Assembly: GCA_015066975.1 (NCBI GenBank)
Contig: SVNI01000001.1
Coordinates: 62,001-126,000, forward strand
Origin: Ruminococcus sp.
GTDB taxonomy: Bacteria > Bacillota > Clostridia > Oscillospirales > Ruminococcaceae
Direction: 5' to 3'
Length of the DNA stretch: 64,000 nt
Shown piece by piece: positions 50,742-58,814 of this stretch. Under the pieces are notes generated by a model. The model had not been told where the DNA came from and did no database searches. It saw only the letters and a program-made list of their open reading frames with translations. Each line of letters begins with the position of its first letter. The first letter of the stretch is position 1. The position numbers and the translations under genes are program-made.

Positions 50742-50996
50742 TTACGCATTCAGAAGCTTAGCCAGATGAGATTTCTTTCTGGCTGCGTTGTTCTTGTGCA
50801 GCAGATTCTTGGCACAAGCCTGGTCAACACGCTTGATAGCATACTTGATAACAGTTTCTTTATCAGCAGCGTTGTTAGCAGCAGCGAGTTCAGCCTTCTT
50901 GATAACTGTCTTAAGATTAGACTTTCTTGCCTTGTTGGCAGCAGCCTTGGTCTTGTTGACCTTTACTCTTTTCTTAGCAGATTTGATATTCGGCAT
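50742..50996 (-). CDS. rpsT: 30S ribosomal protein S20
   Basis: This 84-aa, Lys- and Ala-rich helical protein binds the 5' domain of 16S rRNA. The sequence MPNIKSAKKRVKVNKTKAAA and the C-terminal KNNAARKKSHLAKLL are typical of S20. It has a GGAGGTG site. The leader of about 140 nt (TSS near 51135) has a GGACGG/CCGTCC hairpin, which may have a regulatory role. It is divergent from gpr, the same arrangement as in Bacillus. Confidence 0.96.
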   Translation of the reverse strand: MPNIKSAKKRVKVNKTKAAANKARKSNLKTVIKKAELAAANNAADKETVIKYAIKRVDQACAKNLLHKNNAARKKSHLAKLLNA

Positions 50997-51141
50997 TCCG
51001 GAAACACCTCCTTGTAGTTATGATTCAGAAATAATCAAACGCATAAACAGCGTTTTTCCGGTACAGAATAAGAAAACAGGGAGACACGCCTGTTTCCGGA
51101 CGGCACGACCGTCCAAACATCGTATACCGCACCTAAGTATT

Positions 51142-51170
51142 ATTATAACATGATTATGCGAGAAATGCAA
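51142..51170 (-). promoter_or_regulatory. Promoter of rpsT
   Basis: TTGCAT (51165-51170), 17-bp spacer and TATAAT (51142-51147) on the minus strand. Confidence 0.85.
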
Positions 51171-51250
51171 GCATCTTTTTCACGTTTTTTTGCTAAAAAT
51201 TTCTCCACTTTTTCGGCAGATTGCATAATTCAGAAAGGAGCAGGACATTC

Positions 51251-52078
51251 ATGACAAATGGCAGAACAGATTTGGCTCTGGAAAGTATTTCCAGTCTTGC
51301 AGAGCAGCATTCCGGATTCACACAGCACCAGAGAGGAAAATATTTTGAAATTACAGAAATCTGCATTACAGATGCCGAAACCGGAAAGGCATTCGGCAAG
51401 CCGGAAGGAAATTATATCACGCTTTCCGGCCAATCACTTTCCGGATTTTCTGAACATTATCCCGAAATGACAGAAGAATTCGCACAGGAACTGCGAAGTC
51501 TGCTCCCGGAAGAAGGACTTGTCTTCGTGGCAGGGCTGGGAAATCAGCATATCACTCCGGATGCACTCGGCGTTCAGACAGTTGAAAAAATTATCGCTAC
51601 CCGGCATCTTCAGAAAGAACTCGCACAGGAAGATGAGGACTTCTTAAAACAGCTCCGCCCGGTGAGTACACTCGCAGGGGGTGTCCTCGGACAAACAGGA
51701 ATCGAGTCCGCGGAACTGATTCAGGCTGTCTGCCGGCAGATTCACCCCTCTGTTGTGATCGCTGTGGATGCCCTCGCCTGTACCGCACCTGAACGGCTCG
51801 GCAGAACCATTCAGATTGCTGATACTGGAATTGCCCCCGGAAGCGGTGTTTCCAATCACAGGACTGCTCTGAACCACGAAACACTGGGGATTCCTGTTAT
51901 CGGCATTGGTGTGCCGACTGTCATCAATACAAGATACCTCTCCGAAACTGCCCCGGAAATGACCGTCGCCCCTCGTGATATTGACAGACTCATCACACAG
52001 GCCGCACATCTTCTGGGATGCGGAATCAATCTTGCAGTACACCCCGAAATGCACTATGCAGATATCGCCAATTTCTGA
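51251..52078 (+). CDS. gpr: Germination protease GPR
   Basis: This 275-aa aspartic-type endopeptidase degrades small acid-soluble proteins during spore germination. The N terminus has TNGRTDLALES, close to the propeptide pattern of GPR, followed by GLGNQHITPDALGVQTVEKI, then VIAVDALACTAPERLGRTIQ and PGSGVSNHRTALNHETLGIP, the active-site region. The start at 51251 is favoured by AAAGGAG (51234-51240); the frame is open from a TTG further upstream without a site. The gene indicates sporulation ability in this organism. Confidence 0.95.
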   Translation: MTNGRTDLALESISSLAEQHSGFTQHQRGKYFEITEICITDAETGKAFGKPEGNYITLSGQSLSGFSEHYPEMTEEFAQELRSLLPEEGLVFVAGLGNQHITPDALGVQTVEKIIATRHLQKELAQEDEDFLKQLRPVSTLAGGVLGQTGIESAELIQAVCRQIHPSVVIAVDALACTAPERLGRTIQIADTGIAPGSGVSNHRTALNHETLGIPVIGIGVPTVINTRYLSETAPEMTVAPRDIDRLITQAAHLLGCGINLAVHPEMHYADIANF

Positions 52079-52107
52079 ATTTCTTTCTATCTTTTTCACA
52101 AATCTTA

Positions 52108-52136
52108 TTGACAAATCATGAAAAATATGTTATCAT
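52108..52136 (+). promoter_or_regulatory. Promoter of the GH5 cellulase gene
   Basis: TTGACA (52108-52113), 17-bp spacer and TATCAT (52131-52136), about 55 bp before the gene. Confidence 0.82.
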
Positions 52137-52191
52137 AAAATTATCAAGAGAGTTTTTTAAACACAATACTATGAAAAGAGGACTGATTATC

Positions 52192-54174
52192 ATGAAGAAA
52201 TTTCAGAAAGTAATTTCCGCCGTCACAGCCGCTGTCATGTCCTGTTCCATGGCTGCCGCTGGTTCAGTATTTTCATCTACTGCTAATGCCGCAGACAAAA
52301 CAGCAATCGACATTGTCAATGAAATGGGCATGGGCTGGAATCTCGGCAACACATTCGACTGCTCCGGCGGTTCTGAAACCTATTTCGGTCTCGGCTGGGT
52401 CGCTGACGAAAATGGCAATATGGGGACAGGCTGGATTGACAAAGCTAGCTGGAATGCCAATTCCACAGAAACTATGTGGGGCAATCCCATCACCACAAAG
52501 GCTATGATTGATGCTGTTCATGCAGAAGGTTTCGATTCTATCAGAATTCCTGTGACCTGGTTCGAGAACTCCGACCCGGAAACTTATGATATTGATGATG
52601 CCTATCTTGCCCGTGTGAAAGAAGTTGTCGATTATGCTTATGATAACGATATGTATGTTATCGTCAACATGCACTGGGACTGCTCCGGTGGAAATAATTC
52701 CAAATATTGGCTTGATGCCGGCATGGATGCGCTCCCCCGCTATAAAACCATGTGGACAGAAATTGCAAACTATTTCAAAGATTATGACAATCATCTCGTA
52801 CTCGAAAGCATGAATGAAGTGCCGTTCGATTACACCACACTCAACACATTCAATCAGACATTTGTTGATGTTGTCAGAGGCACAGGAAGCGGAAACGCTG
52901 ACAGACTTCTGCTTCTGGCCGGCGCAAACGACGACCTTACTAAAACATGCAATCCCGAATATAAACTGCCGGATGATAATATGATTGCTGTTTCAATTCA
53001 TTATTACTATCCCTCTATCTTTGCAGTAGCTACTAAGGATTCCACATGGGGCTATACTGATACATGGGGTACTGATTCTGAAAAACAGAATGTCTATGAC
53101 CTGTTCGCTAAAATGAAGGCTTACTACGCTGATGAAGGCATTCCGGTGATTCTGGGCGAATATGGCGTTGTTACCAACGAAAACGGCGGTAAAGACCATG
53201 ACAGCATTGTTTCTTATCTGAATACGATTGCTTCTTCCGCTCTGGCAACAGACGGTGTGACCGCATTCCTCTGGGATGCCGGAAACGCTGGCGATATGCA
53301 GTATTTCGACAGAAAAAATCTGACATGGTTCAATCAGGACTATGCTGATGTCTACAAGAATCTCAGAGAAAACGGCACAAGCCTCGAATTTGAATATAAT
53401 ATCACCAAGACAACAGAAACATCAACTTCCGCGACAGTAACACTCTCCGGCGACCCTGATTATTCTATTGATTTAGCTCCATACGCCGGAAAAGGCATCA
53501 CCATCAAGCAGGTGATTCTGAAAGGCGAACCCGGCGGCGGCTGGGGTCTTTCCCTCCCGGCTACCAATCCCGACGGAAGCAACAGAAGCTGGACTTCCGA
53601 AGCCGGTCAGACCGGTGCGGACGGCACTGTCACAATCGATATTGACGGCATCTTTGAAGGCGACAACGGCAGTGAAGAATATGTTCTGTCTCTGGCCGGC
53701 AATATCGGCATTTCTCACTGGTGGGGCGACGGCCAGACTCTGGAATCTGTAACTCTAGTATTCGATAAGGAAATTACTTATACTTCTATGGATATTTCCG
53801 TAACTGCCAAGGAAAAAGAACAGACTCCGACTGAACCTGCAACAGAAGAAACTACTGAAGAAGTTACTGAAACTACTGAAGAAACTACCGAAGAAGTTAC
53901 TGAAACTACTGAAGAAGCTACAGAAGCAACTTCCGAAGAATCCGGCCTGACTGTAACAAAATACGGTGATGCTGACAATTCCGGCGAAGTGGATATTCTG
54001 GACGTTATCACAGTAAACAGGGCAATTCTTGGGAAGGAAAACTTATCCGTACAGGGCCTTGCAAACATTGACTTCAACAAGAACGGCAAGCCTGATTCCT
54101 CCGAAACACTTGCTATCATGAAACGCATTGTTTCCGTGCTGACAGACGAAGACCTTGCTAATTTCAAAGGCTAA
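52192..54174 (+). CDS. GH5 endoglucanase with C-terminal dockerin
   Basis: This 660-aa secreted enzyme has a signal peptide (about 1-34), a GH5 domain with acid/base Glu209 (ESMNEVPFD) and nucleophile Glu323 (ILGEYGV), a beta-sandwich module (about 405-540: LSGDPDYSIDLAPY, WGLSLP, GISHWWGDG) that looks like a carbohydrate-binding module of a family I cannot name, a Thr/Glu repeat linker (about 546-585), and a dockerin (about 591-660) with calcium loops DADNSGEVDILD and DFNKNGKPDSSE. It should hydrolyse beta-1,4-glucans and attach to a cellulosome scaffoldin. The ATG at 52192 has AGAGGA upstream; 52171 is an in-frame alternative. Confidence 0.94.
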   Translation: MKKFQKVISAVTAAVMSCSMAAAGSVFSSTANAADKTAIDIVNEMGMGWNLGNTFDCSGGSETYFGLGWVADENGNMGTGWIDKASWNANSTETMWGNPITTKAMIDAVHAEGFDSIRIPVTWFENSDPETYDIDDAYLARVKEVVDYAYDNDMYVIVNMHWDCSGGNNSKYWLDAGMDALPRYKTMWTEIANYFKDYDNHLVLESMNEVPFDYTTLNTFNQTFVDVVRGTGSGNADRLLLLAGANDDLTKTCNPEYKLPDDNMIAVSIHYYYPSIFAVATKDSTWGYTDTWGTDSEKQNVYDLFAKMKAYYADEGIPVILGEYGVVTNENGGKDHDSIVSYLNTIASSALATDGVTAFLWDAGNAGDMQYFDRKNLTWFNQDYADVYKNLRENGTSLEFEYNITKTTETSTSATVTLSGDPDYSIDLAPYAGKGITIKQVILKGEPGGGWGLSLPATNPDGSNRSWTSEAGQTGADGTVTIDIDGIFEGDNGSEEYVLSLAGNIGISHWWGDGQTLESVTLVFDKEITYTSMDISVTAKEKEQTPTEPATEETTEEVTETTEETTEEVTETTEEATEATSEESGLTVTKYGDADNSGEVDILDVITVNRAILGKENLSVQGLANIDFNKNGKPDSSETLAIMKRIVSVLTDEDLANFKG

Positions 54175-54186
54175 TCAAGCGAATAT

Positions 54187-54220
54187 AAAAAGCCTGCATC
54201 TTTCACGATGCAGGCTTTTT
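54187..54220. terminator. Bidirectional terminator between the GH5 gene and prfB
   Basis: A perfect 14-bp stem (54187-54200 with 54207-54220) with A-run and T-run ends. Confidence 0.95.
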
Positions 54221-54230
54221 ATTGTTGATT

Positions 54231-55352
54231 TTAATTCTTTTCAAGTGTGCCGTGGGAAAGCGATTTCAGATAGGCATGAATAAAGCCGTCTAAATCACCA
54301 TCCATTACAGCATTGATATTGCCATTCTCGAAATTGGTTCTGTGGTCTTTTACCAGCGTGTAAGGCATGAAGACATAGGAGCGAATCTGTGCGCCCCAGC
54401 CGATTTCTTTCTGTACGCCTTTAATATCCGAAATTTTATCCAGATGTTCGCGCTCCTTGATTTCAACAAGTTTTGCAACAAGCATCTTCATGGCATAATC
54501 ACGGTTCTGATACTGGCTTCTCTGAGTCTGACAGGAAGTTACAATTCCGGTCGGCTTGTGAATCAGACGGACAGCAGAACTTGTTTTGTTGACTTTCTGA
54601 CCGCCTGCACCGCTGGAACGGTAAACTTCCATTTCGATATCTTCATCACGGATTTCAACCTGAATGTTATCATCCATTTCCGGCATGACTTCCAAAGCAG
54701 CAAAAGAAGTATGTCTTCTGCCGGAAGCATCAAACGGCGAAACACGGACTAATCTGTGAACGCCTGCTTCTGATTTCAGATAACCATAGGCATTTTCACC
54801 TTCTACCATGATAGAGGCACTTTTCAGCCCGGCTTCTTCACCGTCCAGATAATCCAGAAGCTGTACTTTGAAATTATGGCGTTCTGCCCAGCGGTTATAC
54901 ATACGATAAAGCATTTCTGCCCAGTCCTGCGCTTCTGTACCGCCTGCGCCGGCATGGAATGTCAAAATTGCATTCTTGCTGTCATACTCGCCGGAAAGAA
55001 GCGTTTCCAGATTCTTGTTTTCCAGTGCTTGCTTGAAATCATTCATTTCGGTAACGATTTCATTCTGCATTTCTTCGTCTTCTTCCTCCATGCAGAGTTC
55101 AATCATGGTCAGGATATCTTCCAGACGAGACTGCATTTTTTCATAATCTGTAATTTTATTTTCAAGCTGTTTGGTTTTTTGCAGAACTTTCTGAGAATTT
55201 TCCAAATCATCCCAGAATCCGGCATCCGTGGCCTGTTCCTGCAAGTCTTTGAGTTCTTCTCTTGATTTTTTGATATTCAGCACTTCGCCGAGTTCGTCAA
55301 GTTCTTTTCGGTAGCCGTTCATTTCGACTTTAAGTTCGTCCAGTAAAATCAT
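54231..55352 (-). CDS. prfB: Peptide chain release factor 2
   Basis: This 373-aa protein ends translation at UGA and UAA. The UGA-recognising SPF tripeptide (residues 205-207, SPFDASGRRHTSFAAL) and the catalytic GGQ (250-252, SGAGGQKVNKTSSAVRL) are present. In many bacteria prfB needs a +1 frameshift at an early in-frame UGA; here residues 1-60 run uninterrupted (EVLNIKKSREELK at that position), so the frameshift control is missing. Ribosome site GGAGAG. Promoter at 55391-55419. Confidence 0.96.
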   Translation of the reverse strand: MILLDELKVEMNGYRKELDELGEVLNIKKSREELKDLQEQATDAGFWDDLENSQKVLQKTKQLENKITDYEKMQSRLEDILTMIELCMEEEDEEMQNEIVTEMNDFKQALENKNLETLLSGEYDSKNAILTFHAGAGGTEAQDWAEMLYRMYNRWAERHNFKVQLLDYLDGEEAGLKSASIMVEGENAYGYLKSEAGVHRLVRVSPFDASGRRHTSFAALEVMPEMDDNIQVEIRDEDIEMEVYRSSGAGGQKVNKTSSAVRLIHKPTGIVTSCQTQRSQYQNRDYAMKMLVAKLVEIKEREHLDKISDIKGVQKEIGWGAQIRSYVFMPYTLVKDHRTNFENGNINAVMDGDLDGFIHAYLKSLSHGTLEKN

Positions 55353-55390
55353 TCAAATACTCTCCTTCTGTATGTGATAATGATGATTAT

Positions 55391-55419
55391 ATTATATACT
55401 TTTTTCCGGAAAAAAGCAA
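55391..55419 (-). promoter_or_regulatory. Promoter of prfB
   Basis: TTGCTT (55414-55419), 17-bp spacer and TATAAT (55391-55396) on the minus strand. Confidence 0.8.
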
Positions 55420-55427
55420 TAGTTCTG

Positions 55428-56102
55428 CTACAAAATCCCGGAAAGACAGGAAATCCAGCCCCGTGCAAGTTCTTCCTGCCCGATAAGTGTCGGGTGTGTT
55501 CCGTCAAGTGTTTCATAATAAACTTTATTTGCAGACAGGTCGGCAACTTCACACTTGTGCTTCTGTGCCAGAAAACGAATAGAATCGTTATACTCTTCCA
55601 AAGGAATCCCGGAAAATGTTTCGGGAAACTGCCAGTTCGGAATTTTTGCATGATAGGTTCTTGCTATCGTACCGCAGATAATTTCAGAAGTGGGATAATT
55701 GGCTTCAATGCGTTTCAGCATCAGGTGATAGGCATCTTCAAAATAAATAGGATTCTTCCAGAAAGGGAATTTTTTCTTGATGGGCACGCCCCTGCCGAAA
55801 TCTTTGATTCCCATATAAATCAGAATAATATCCGGCGCAATGTTGCCATTGTGGAGGAGTTCCGTGCGCTTGGTGCTGTTTCCGGCATAGGGATGTTTTC
55901 CCGCGACACAGCTTCCGGCATAGGAATTATTGACACAGATTCTTCCGCCGAAATGCGTGATGACTTTTGCCCACCAGATGTCACTGACGTAGCGCATGGC
56001 ATTTTTCTGAAGATTTTCATAGTCATAATGCACGCGGTAGCCTTCCGGCTGTGTGCCGACAAATGTGCTGATAGAATCGCCCATGACAGAAAAATAATTC
56101 AA
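55428..56102 (-). CDS. SGNH/GDSL hydrolase
   Basis: This 224-aa protein has the block I GDS motif at the N terminus (SVMGDSISTF), a central IYMGIKDFGRGVP in place of the usual G-x-N-D block, and block V DGTHPTLIG with the catalytic Asp-x-x-His. It is an esterase/lipase-fold hydrolase without signal peptide. Substrate unknown; deacetylation of plant polysaccharides is possible given the neighbouring GH genes. The start is a TTG at 56102 with GGGGG 7 bases upstream. Confidence 0.87.
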   Translation of the reverse strand: MNYFSVMGDSISTFVGTQPEGYRVHYDYENLQKNAMRYVSDIWWAKVITHFGGRICVNNSYAGSCVAGKHPYAGNSTKRTELLHNGNIAPDIILIYMGIKDFGRGVPIKKKFPFWKNPIYFEDAYHLMLKRIEANYPTSEIICGTIARTYHAKIPNWQFPETFSGIPLEEYNDSIRFLAQKHKCEVADLSANKVYYETLDGTHPTLIGQEELARGWISCLSGIL

Positions 56103-56145
56103 ACCAGTTCCCCCTTTCTTATCCCGAAAATATTAAATTCAAAAA

Positions 56146-56264
56146 TCAGTGCAGTTCTGCAAGGATGCTGTCCGGATTGCATTTCAGCGCAAATGTTCCG
56201 GAAACATAGAGCTTGTGAATGGTATCGGCATCAAAAATCACTCCTGATTTGCGCCATTTTTTTT
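56146..56264 (-). other. Coding-like tail after an A8 tract in the membrane-protein gene
   Basis: The membrane-protein gene (56238-56705) ends at a TGA just after an A8 run (T8 at 56257-56264 on the + strand). In the -1 frame, reading continues for about 36 codons with normal codon usage (GVIFDADTIHKLYVSG, then TFALKCNPDSILAEL) to a stop at 56146. This part is not covered by another gene. It could be a frameshifted C terminus, a slippage product or a separate short ORF without a clear ribosome site. Confidence 0.55.
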
Positions 56265-56705
56265 CATGAGAAGCTTGAGATATGCCGGCATCAGGAAGAA
56301 AATCAGGACATAGCCCACAATCATGCTCAATACCAGAGATTTCAGGAACATGAGAATATAAGGCGGCATCGGCTGGCCGTGGCTGACAGCACTGTGATAA
56401 GCCATTGCTGTCATACAAAGCGTAATTGCAGGAGTATAAATCAGGTCAGAAATAAAACTTTCCAGAAATCTTGCTTTCAGCGTGTGCGGTGTCAGTCCGG
56501 CTTTTTCAACAGCAGCGTCACCGACTTTCTTCATCGGCACAAAAAAACCAATAATCAAACTGATAATCGTACTGATGACAAAATTAATCAGAAATCCGGG
56601 AATTGTGAAATGTCCGGAAGAAAGCAGTCCTGTCAGCGACAGGCAGAAGCTCATAGAAATGCCCATTAAAATACTCATCTGTGTACCGATTTTTTTCATG
56701 TCCAT
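56238..56705 (-). CDS. Four-helix membrane protein of unknown function
   Basis: This 155-aa protein has four hydrophobic segments (about residues 8-30, 32-52, 85-105 and 118-142) and little else. The start at 56705 is preferred over 56771 because AGAGGAG lies 6 bases upstream and the longer frame would overlap the phosphoesterase gene. The region around 60-80 (PMKKVGDAAVEKAGLTPHTL) is a cytoplasmic loop. No family can be assigned with confidence. The last residues are read after an A8 run, and a coding-like tail follows in another frame. Confidence 0.8.
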   Translation of the reverse strand: MDMKKIGTQMSILMGISMSFCLSLTGLLSSGHFTIPGFLINFVISTIISLIIGFFVPMKKVGDAAVEKAGLTPHTLKARFLESFISDLIYTPAITLCMTAMAYHSAVSHGQPMPPYILMFLKSLVLSMIVGYVLIFFLMPAYLKLLMKKNGANQE

Positions 56706-56737
56706 AAAATACTCCTCTTGATGATAAAAAATTTTGA

Positions 56738-57439
56738 TTAAATATAAAATTCCTGCATGGTGTTCAGACACAGACAGGCAAGCTTTCCGCCGTCAAAACA
56801 TGCACCGCAGTCAATACAAATAGTGCTCGCGCCATGATAGATTTCCGGAATTCCGCTGATTAACGGCGTGGGTGTATGCCCTGTGATGAGAAAAATATTT
56901 TCATCATCAAATAATTTAATATTCGGGTCGTTACGCGTTATCAGCAGTTCTTCTGCCGAATATTCGCTTAATTTCTTGTCTTTGCGAAAATTGCCAAGTC
57001 CGGCATGAACCATAATAAAAGTTTTGCTTCCGACATCAATCGTTTCATATAGTGCAAATTCTGAAAGATATTCCAGAATGTCCGTACGTTCGCTTTTCGG
57101 AAGCTTCTGGAATCCGGAAATAGTTGTGCTTCCGCCGTCATCCAGCCAGCCGAATATATCATTCATATCTTCTGTAGTCAGCGCATTGTCCAGATTTTCT
57201 TCTGTAATATCCATATTGAGCTTATCCAGAAGATAAAGTGCCAGAAAATCATGATTGCCCATAATCGGGTATACATTGGAGCGTGTCATCATATCTTTAA
57301 GCACTTCTACCGGCTGAGGCCCTCTGTCCACAACATCACCAAGAACAAAAAGTGCATCCCTGTCAGAAAGCCGAATCAAATCCAGCATTTTTCTGTATTT
57401 TTCATACTCGCCGTGAATATCTGACATGACATAATACAT
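56738..57439 (-). CDS. Metallophosphoesterase (calcineurin-like)
   Basis: This 233-aa protein has the metallophosphoesterase motifs SDIHGEYEKYR (D-x-H), LGDVVDRGPQPVEVL (G-D-x-x-D-R-G), MGNHDFLAL (G-N-H-D/E), then late HAG and GHTP. It resembles the serine/threonine protein phosphatase (PrpA/ApaH-like) group. The substrate could be phosphoprotein or dinucleotide. AAGGAA ribosome site and promoter at 57459-57487. Confidence 0.92.
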   Translation of the reverse strand: MYYVMSDIHGEYEKYRKMLDLIRLSDRDALFVLGDVVDRGPQPVEVLKDMMTRSNVYPIMGNHDFLALYLLDKLNMDITEENLDNALTTEDMNDIFGWLDDGGSTTISGFQKLPKSERTDILEYLSEFALYETIDVGSKTFIMVHAGLGNFRKDKKLSEYSAEELLITRNDPNIKLFDDENIFLITGHTPTPLISGIPEIYHGASTICIDCGACFDGGKLACLCLNTMQEFYI

Positions 57440-57458
57440 AGCATTTTCCTTTCAGGAT

Positions 57459-57487
57459 TTTATATTTATCATTCCATACATTGACAA
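57459..57487 (-). promoter_or_regulatory. Promoter of the metallophosphoesterase gene
   Basis: TTGTCA (57482-57487), 17-bp spacer and TATAAA (57459-57464) on the minus strand. Confidence 0.72.
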
Positions 57488-57523
57488 TTTTACCACATAA
57501 TCAGGATTTTGTCAACAGTATCT

Positions 57524-57559
57524 GAAAAAAAGAAAGTACCTGCACGGAATTCATGCAGG
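57524..57559 (-). terminator. Terminator overlapping the end of the GGDEF gene
   Basis: Stem CCTGCA/TGCAGG (57539-57544 with 57554-57559) plus a long T-rich run on the minus strand. The stop codon is inside the loop. Confidence 0.75.
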
Positions 57560-58702
57560 CAAATCGGCAGTTTTCACAGAAGAACGGCTGTGTTTTGTTC
57601 TTTTTTCTTCATACATGTGATTGTCCATTTCGTTCAGAAACGAGTCCGTTGTATGACTGACGTCGTACATGCTCCGGCCGATAGAAAACGAAAGCTGATA
57701 GAGCTTATTTTGGGAATGATTGAATTTAAGCAGAGCCTCCCGAAGATTTTGTTCTATCTGAATCAGGTCGGCCTCGTCGCTGGTCTGCATCAAAATGATG
57801 AATTCATCTCCGGCAAAACGAATGGGCAGAGCTTTCGCCGGAATACTGAGCCGGATGATTCTGGAGGCTTCTACAAGTGCTTCATCTCCCACGGTATGCC
57901 CGAAACGGTCATTGATGGTTTTGAAATAATCCAAATCTATCATAAGTCCGCCGGCGGTATTCTGTTTCCGGCTGATTTGGCTGAGTATATGGTCAAGATA
58001 ATTCCGGTTGTATAATTTTGTGAGGGGGTCGATATAAGATAATTCGTTCTGCAAGCTCATGTAAATGCCCACCAGTCCGAGTGCGGTACAGCACCAGCCA
58101 ATCGAAAGGCCATAAATAATATACTGTATTGTTGCGCCGACAAGTATCGGGGTCAGGAACATATAAATCGGGAAGAATCTGTCACGGCCGTAATGCTTGT
58201 TATATACATGTCTTGTCACAATGCTGTGTATCAGATAACTCATTGTAGCAGTATAGAAGATATATCCGCCGATTTTGCGGTGATAGAAAGCATCTTCATC
58301 AATGCTGAACAAAAAACGGAATTTCAGATTCAGAATCACGGCAATCAGACAGACCAGTGCTGGAATACCCATCTTGAAAAAGTTTTTCCGGATGCGGTTT
58401 TCATCATGATAAAGATGCAAATCCGCATAAAGACACCACGAAAAACAATCAATAATATTAGCTACATACAAGGACGAATTCCCCAGCAGATTCATGACAT
58501 GAACCCCCGGAATCTGCTTTTGTCCGTCAAAGATAAATGTCAGCATTTCAATCAGACAGGCCATTGCTGTGACGATAATCATGCCCGTAAACAGCTTATC
58601 GCTGAGCTGCTGCCTCTGCCGGACAAGATGACTGCTTATCAGGAGAATCATCAGCAGAGCAATACCGATACAGTTTGTGATAATAATTGCCTGTAGATTC
58701 AT
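57551..58702 (-). CDS. Membrane GGDEF-domain protein, probable diguanylate cyclase
   Basis: This 383-aa protein has about seven N-terminal membrane helices (to about residue 215) and a C-terminal GGDEF domain (about 222-375). The substrate-binding D-x-L-T-x-L-x-N-R (YIDPLTKLYNRNYL) and LMIDLDYFKTINDRFGHTVGD are intact, and the active loop reads RFAGDEF, a variant (AGDEF) often seen in active enzymes. No R-x-x-D inhibitory site is visible before it. It should make cyclic di-GMP. The start at 58702 is preferred because the in-frame ATG at 58714 abuts the AGGGAG site with no spacing. Confidence 0.88.
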   Translation of the reverse strand: MNLQAIIITNCIGIALLMILLISSHLVRQRQQLSDKLFTGMIIVTAMACLIEMLTFIFDGQKQIPGVHVMNLLGNSSLYVANIIDCFSWCLYADLHLYHDENRIRKNFFKMGIPALVCLIAVILNLKFRFLFSIDEDAFYHRKIGGYIFYTATMSYLIHSIVTRHVYNKHYGRDRFFPIYMFLTPILVGATIQYIIYGLSIGWCCTALGLVGIYMSLQNELSYIDPLTKLYNRNYLDHILSQISRKQNTAGGLMIDLDYFKTINDRFGHTVGDEALVEASRIIRLSIPAKALPIRFAGDEFIILMQTSDEADLIQIEQNLREALLKFNHSQNKLYQLSFSIGRSMYDVSHTTDSFLNEMDNHMYEEKRTKHSRSSVKTADLPA

Positions 58703-58737
58703 AATGCTTATCATCTCCCTGCCGAAAATTTTATTTT

Positions 58738-58766
58738 ATTATAGCATATTTCTGAAACGTTTTCAA
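58738..58766 (-). promoter_or_regulatory. Promoter of the GGDEF gene
   Basis: TTGAAA (58761-58766), 17-bp spacer and TATAAT (58738-58743) on the minus strand. Confidence 0.85.
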
Positions 58767-58814
58767 TAGAATTCCCGAAAATTTACAAACAGAACATAAT
58801 TTTATCGTTGATTG

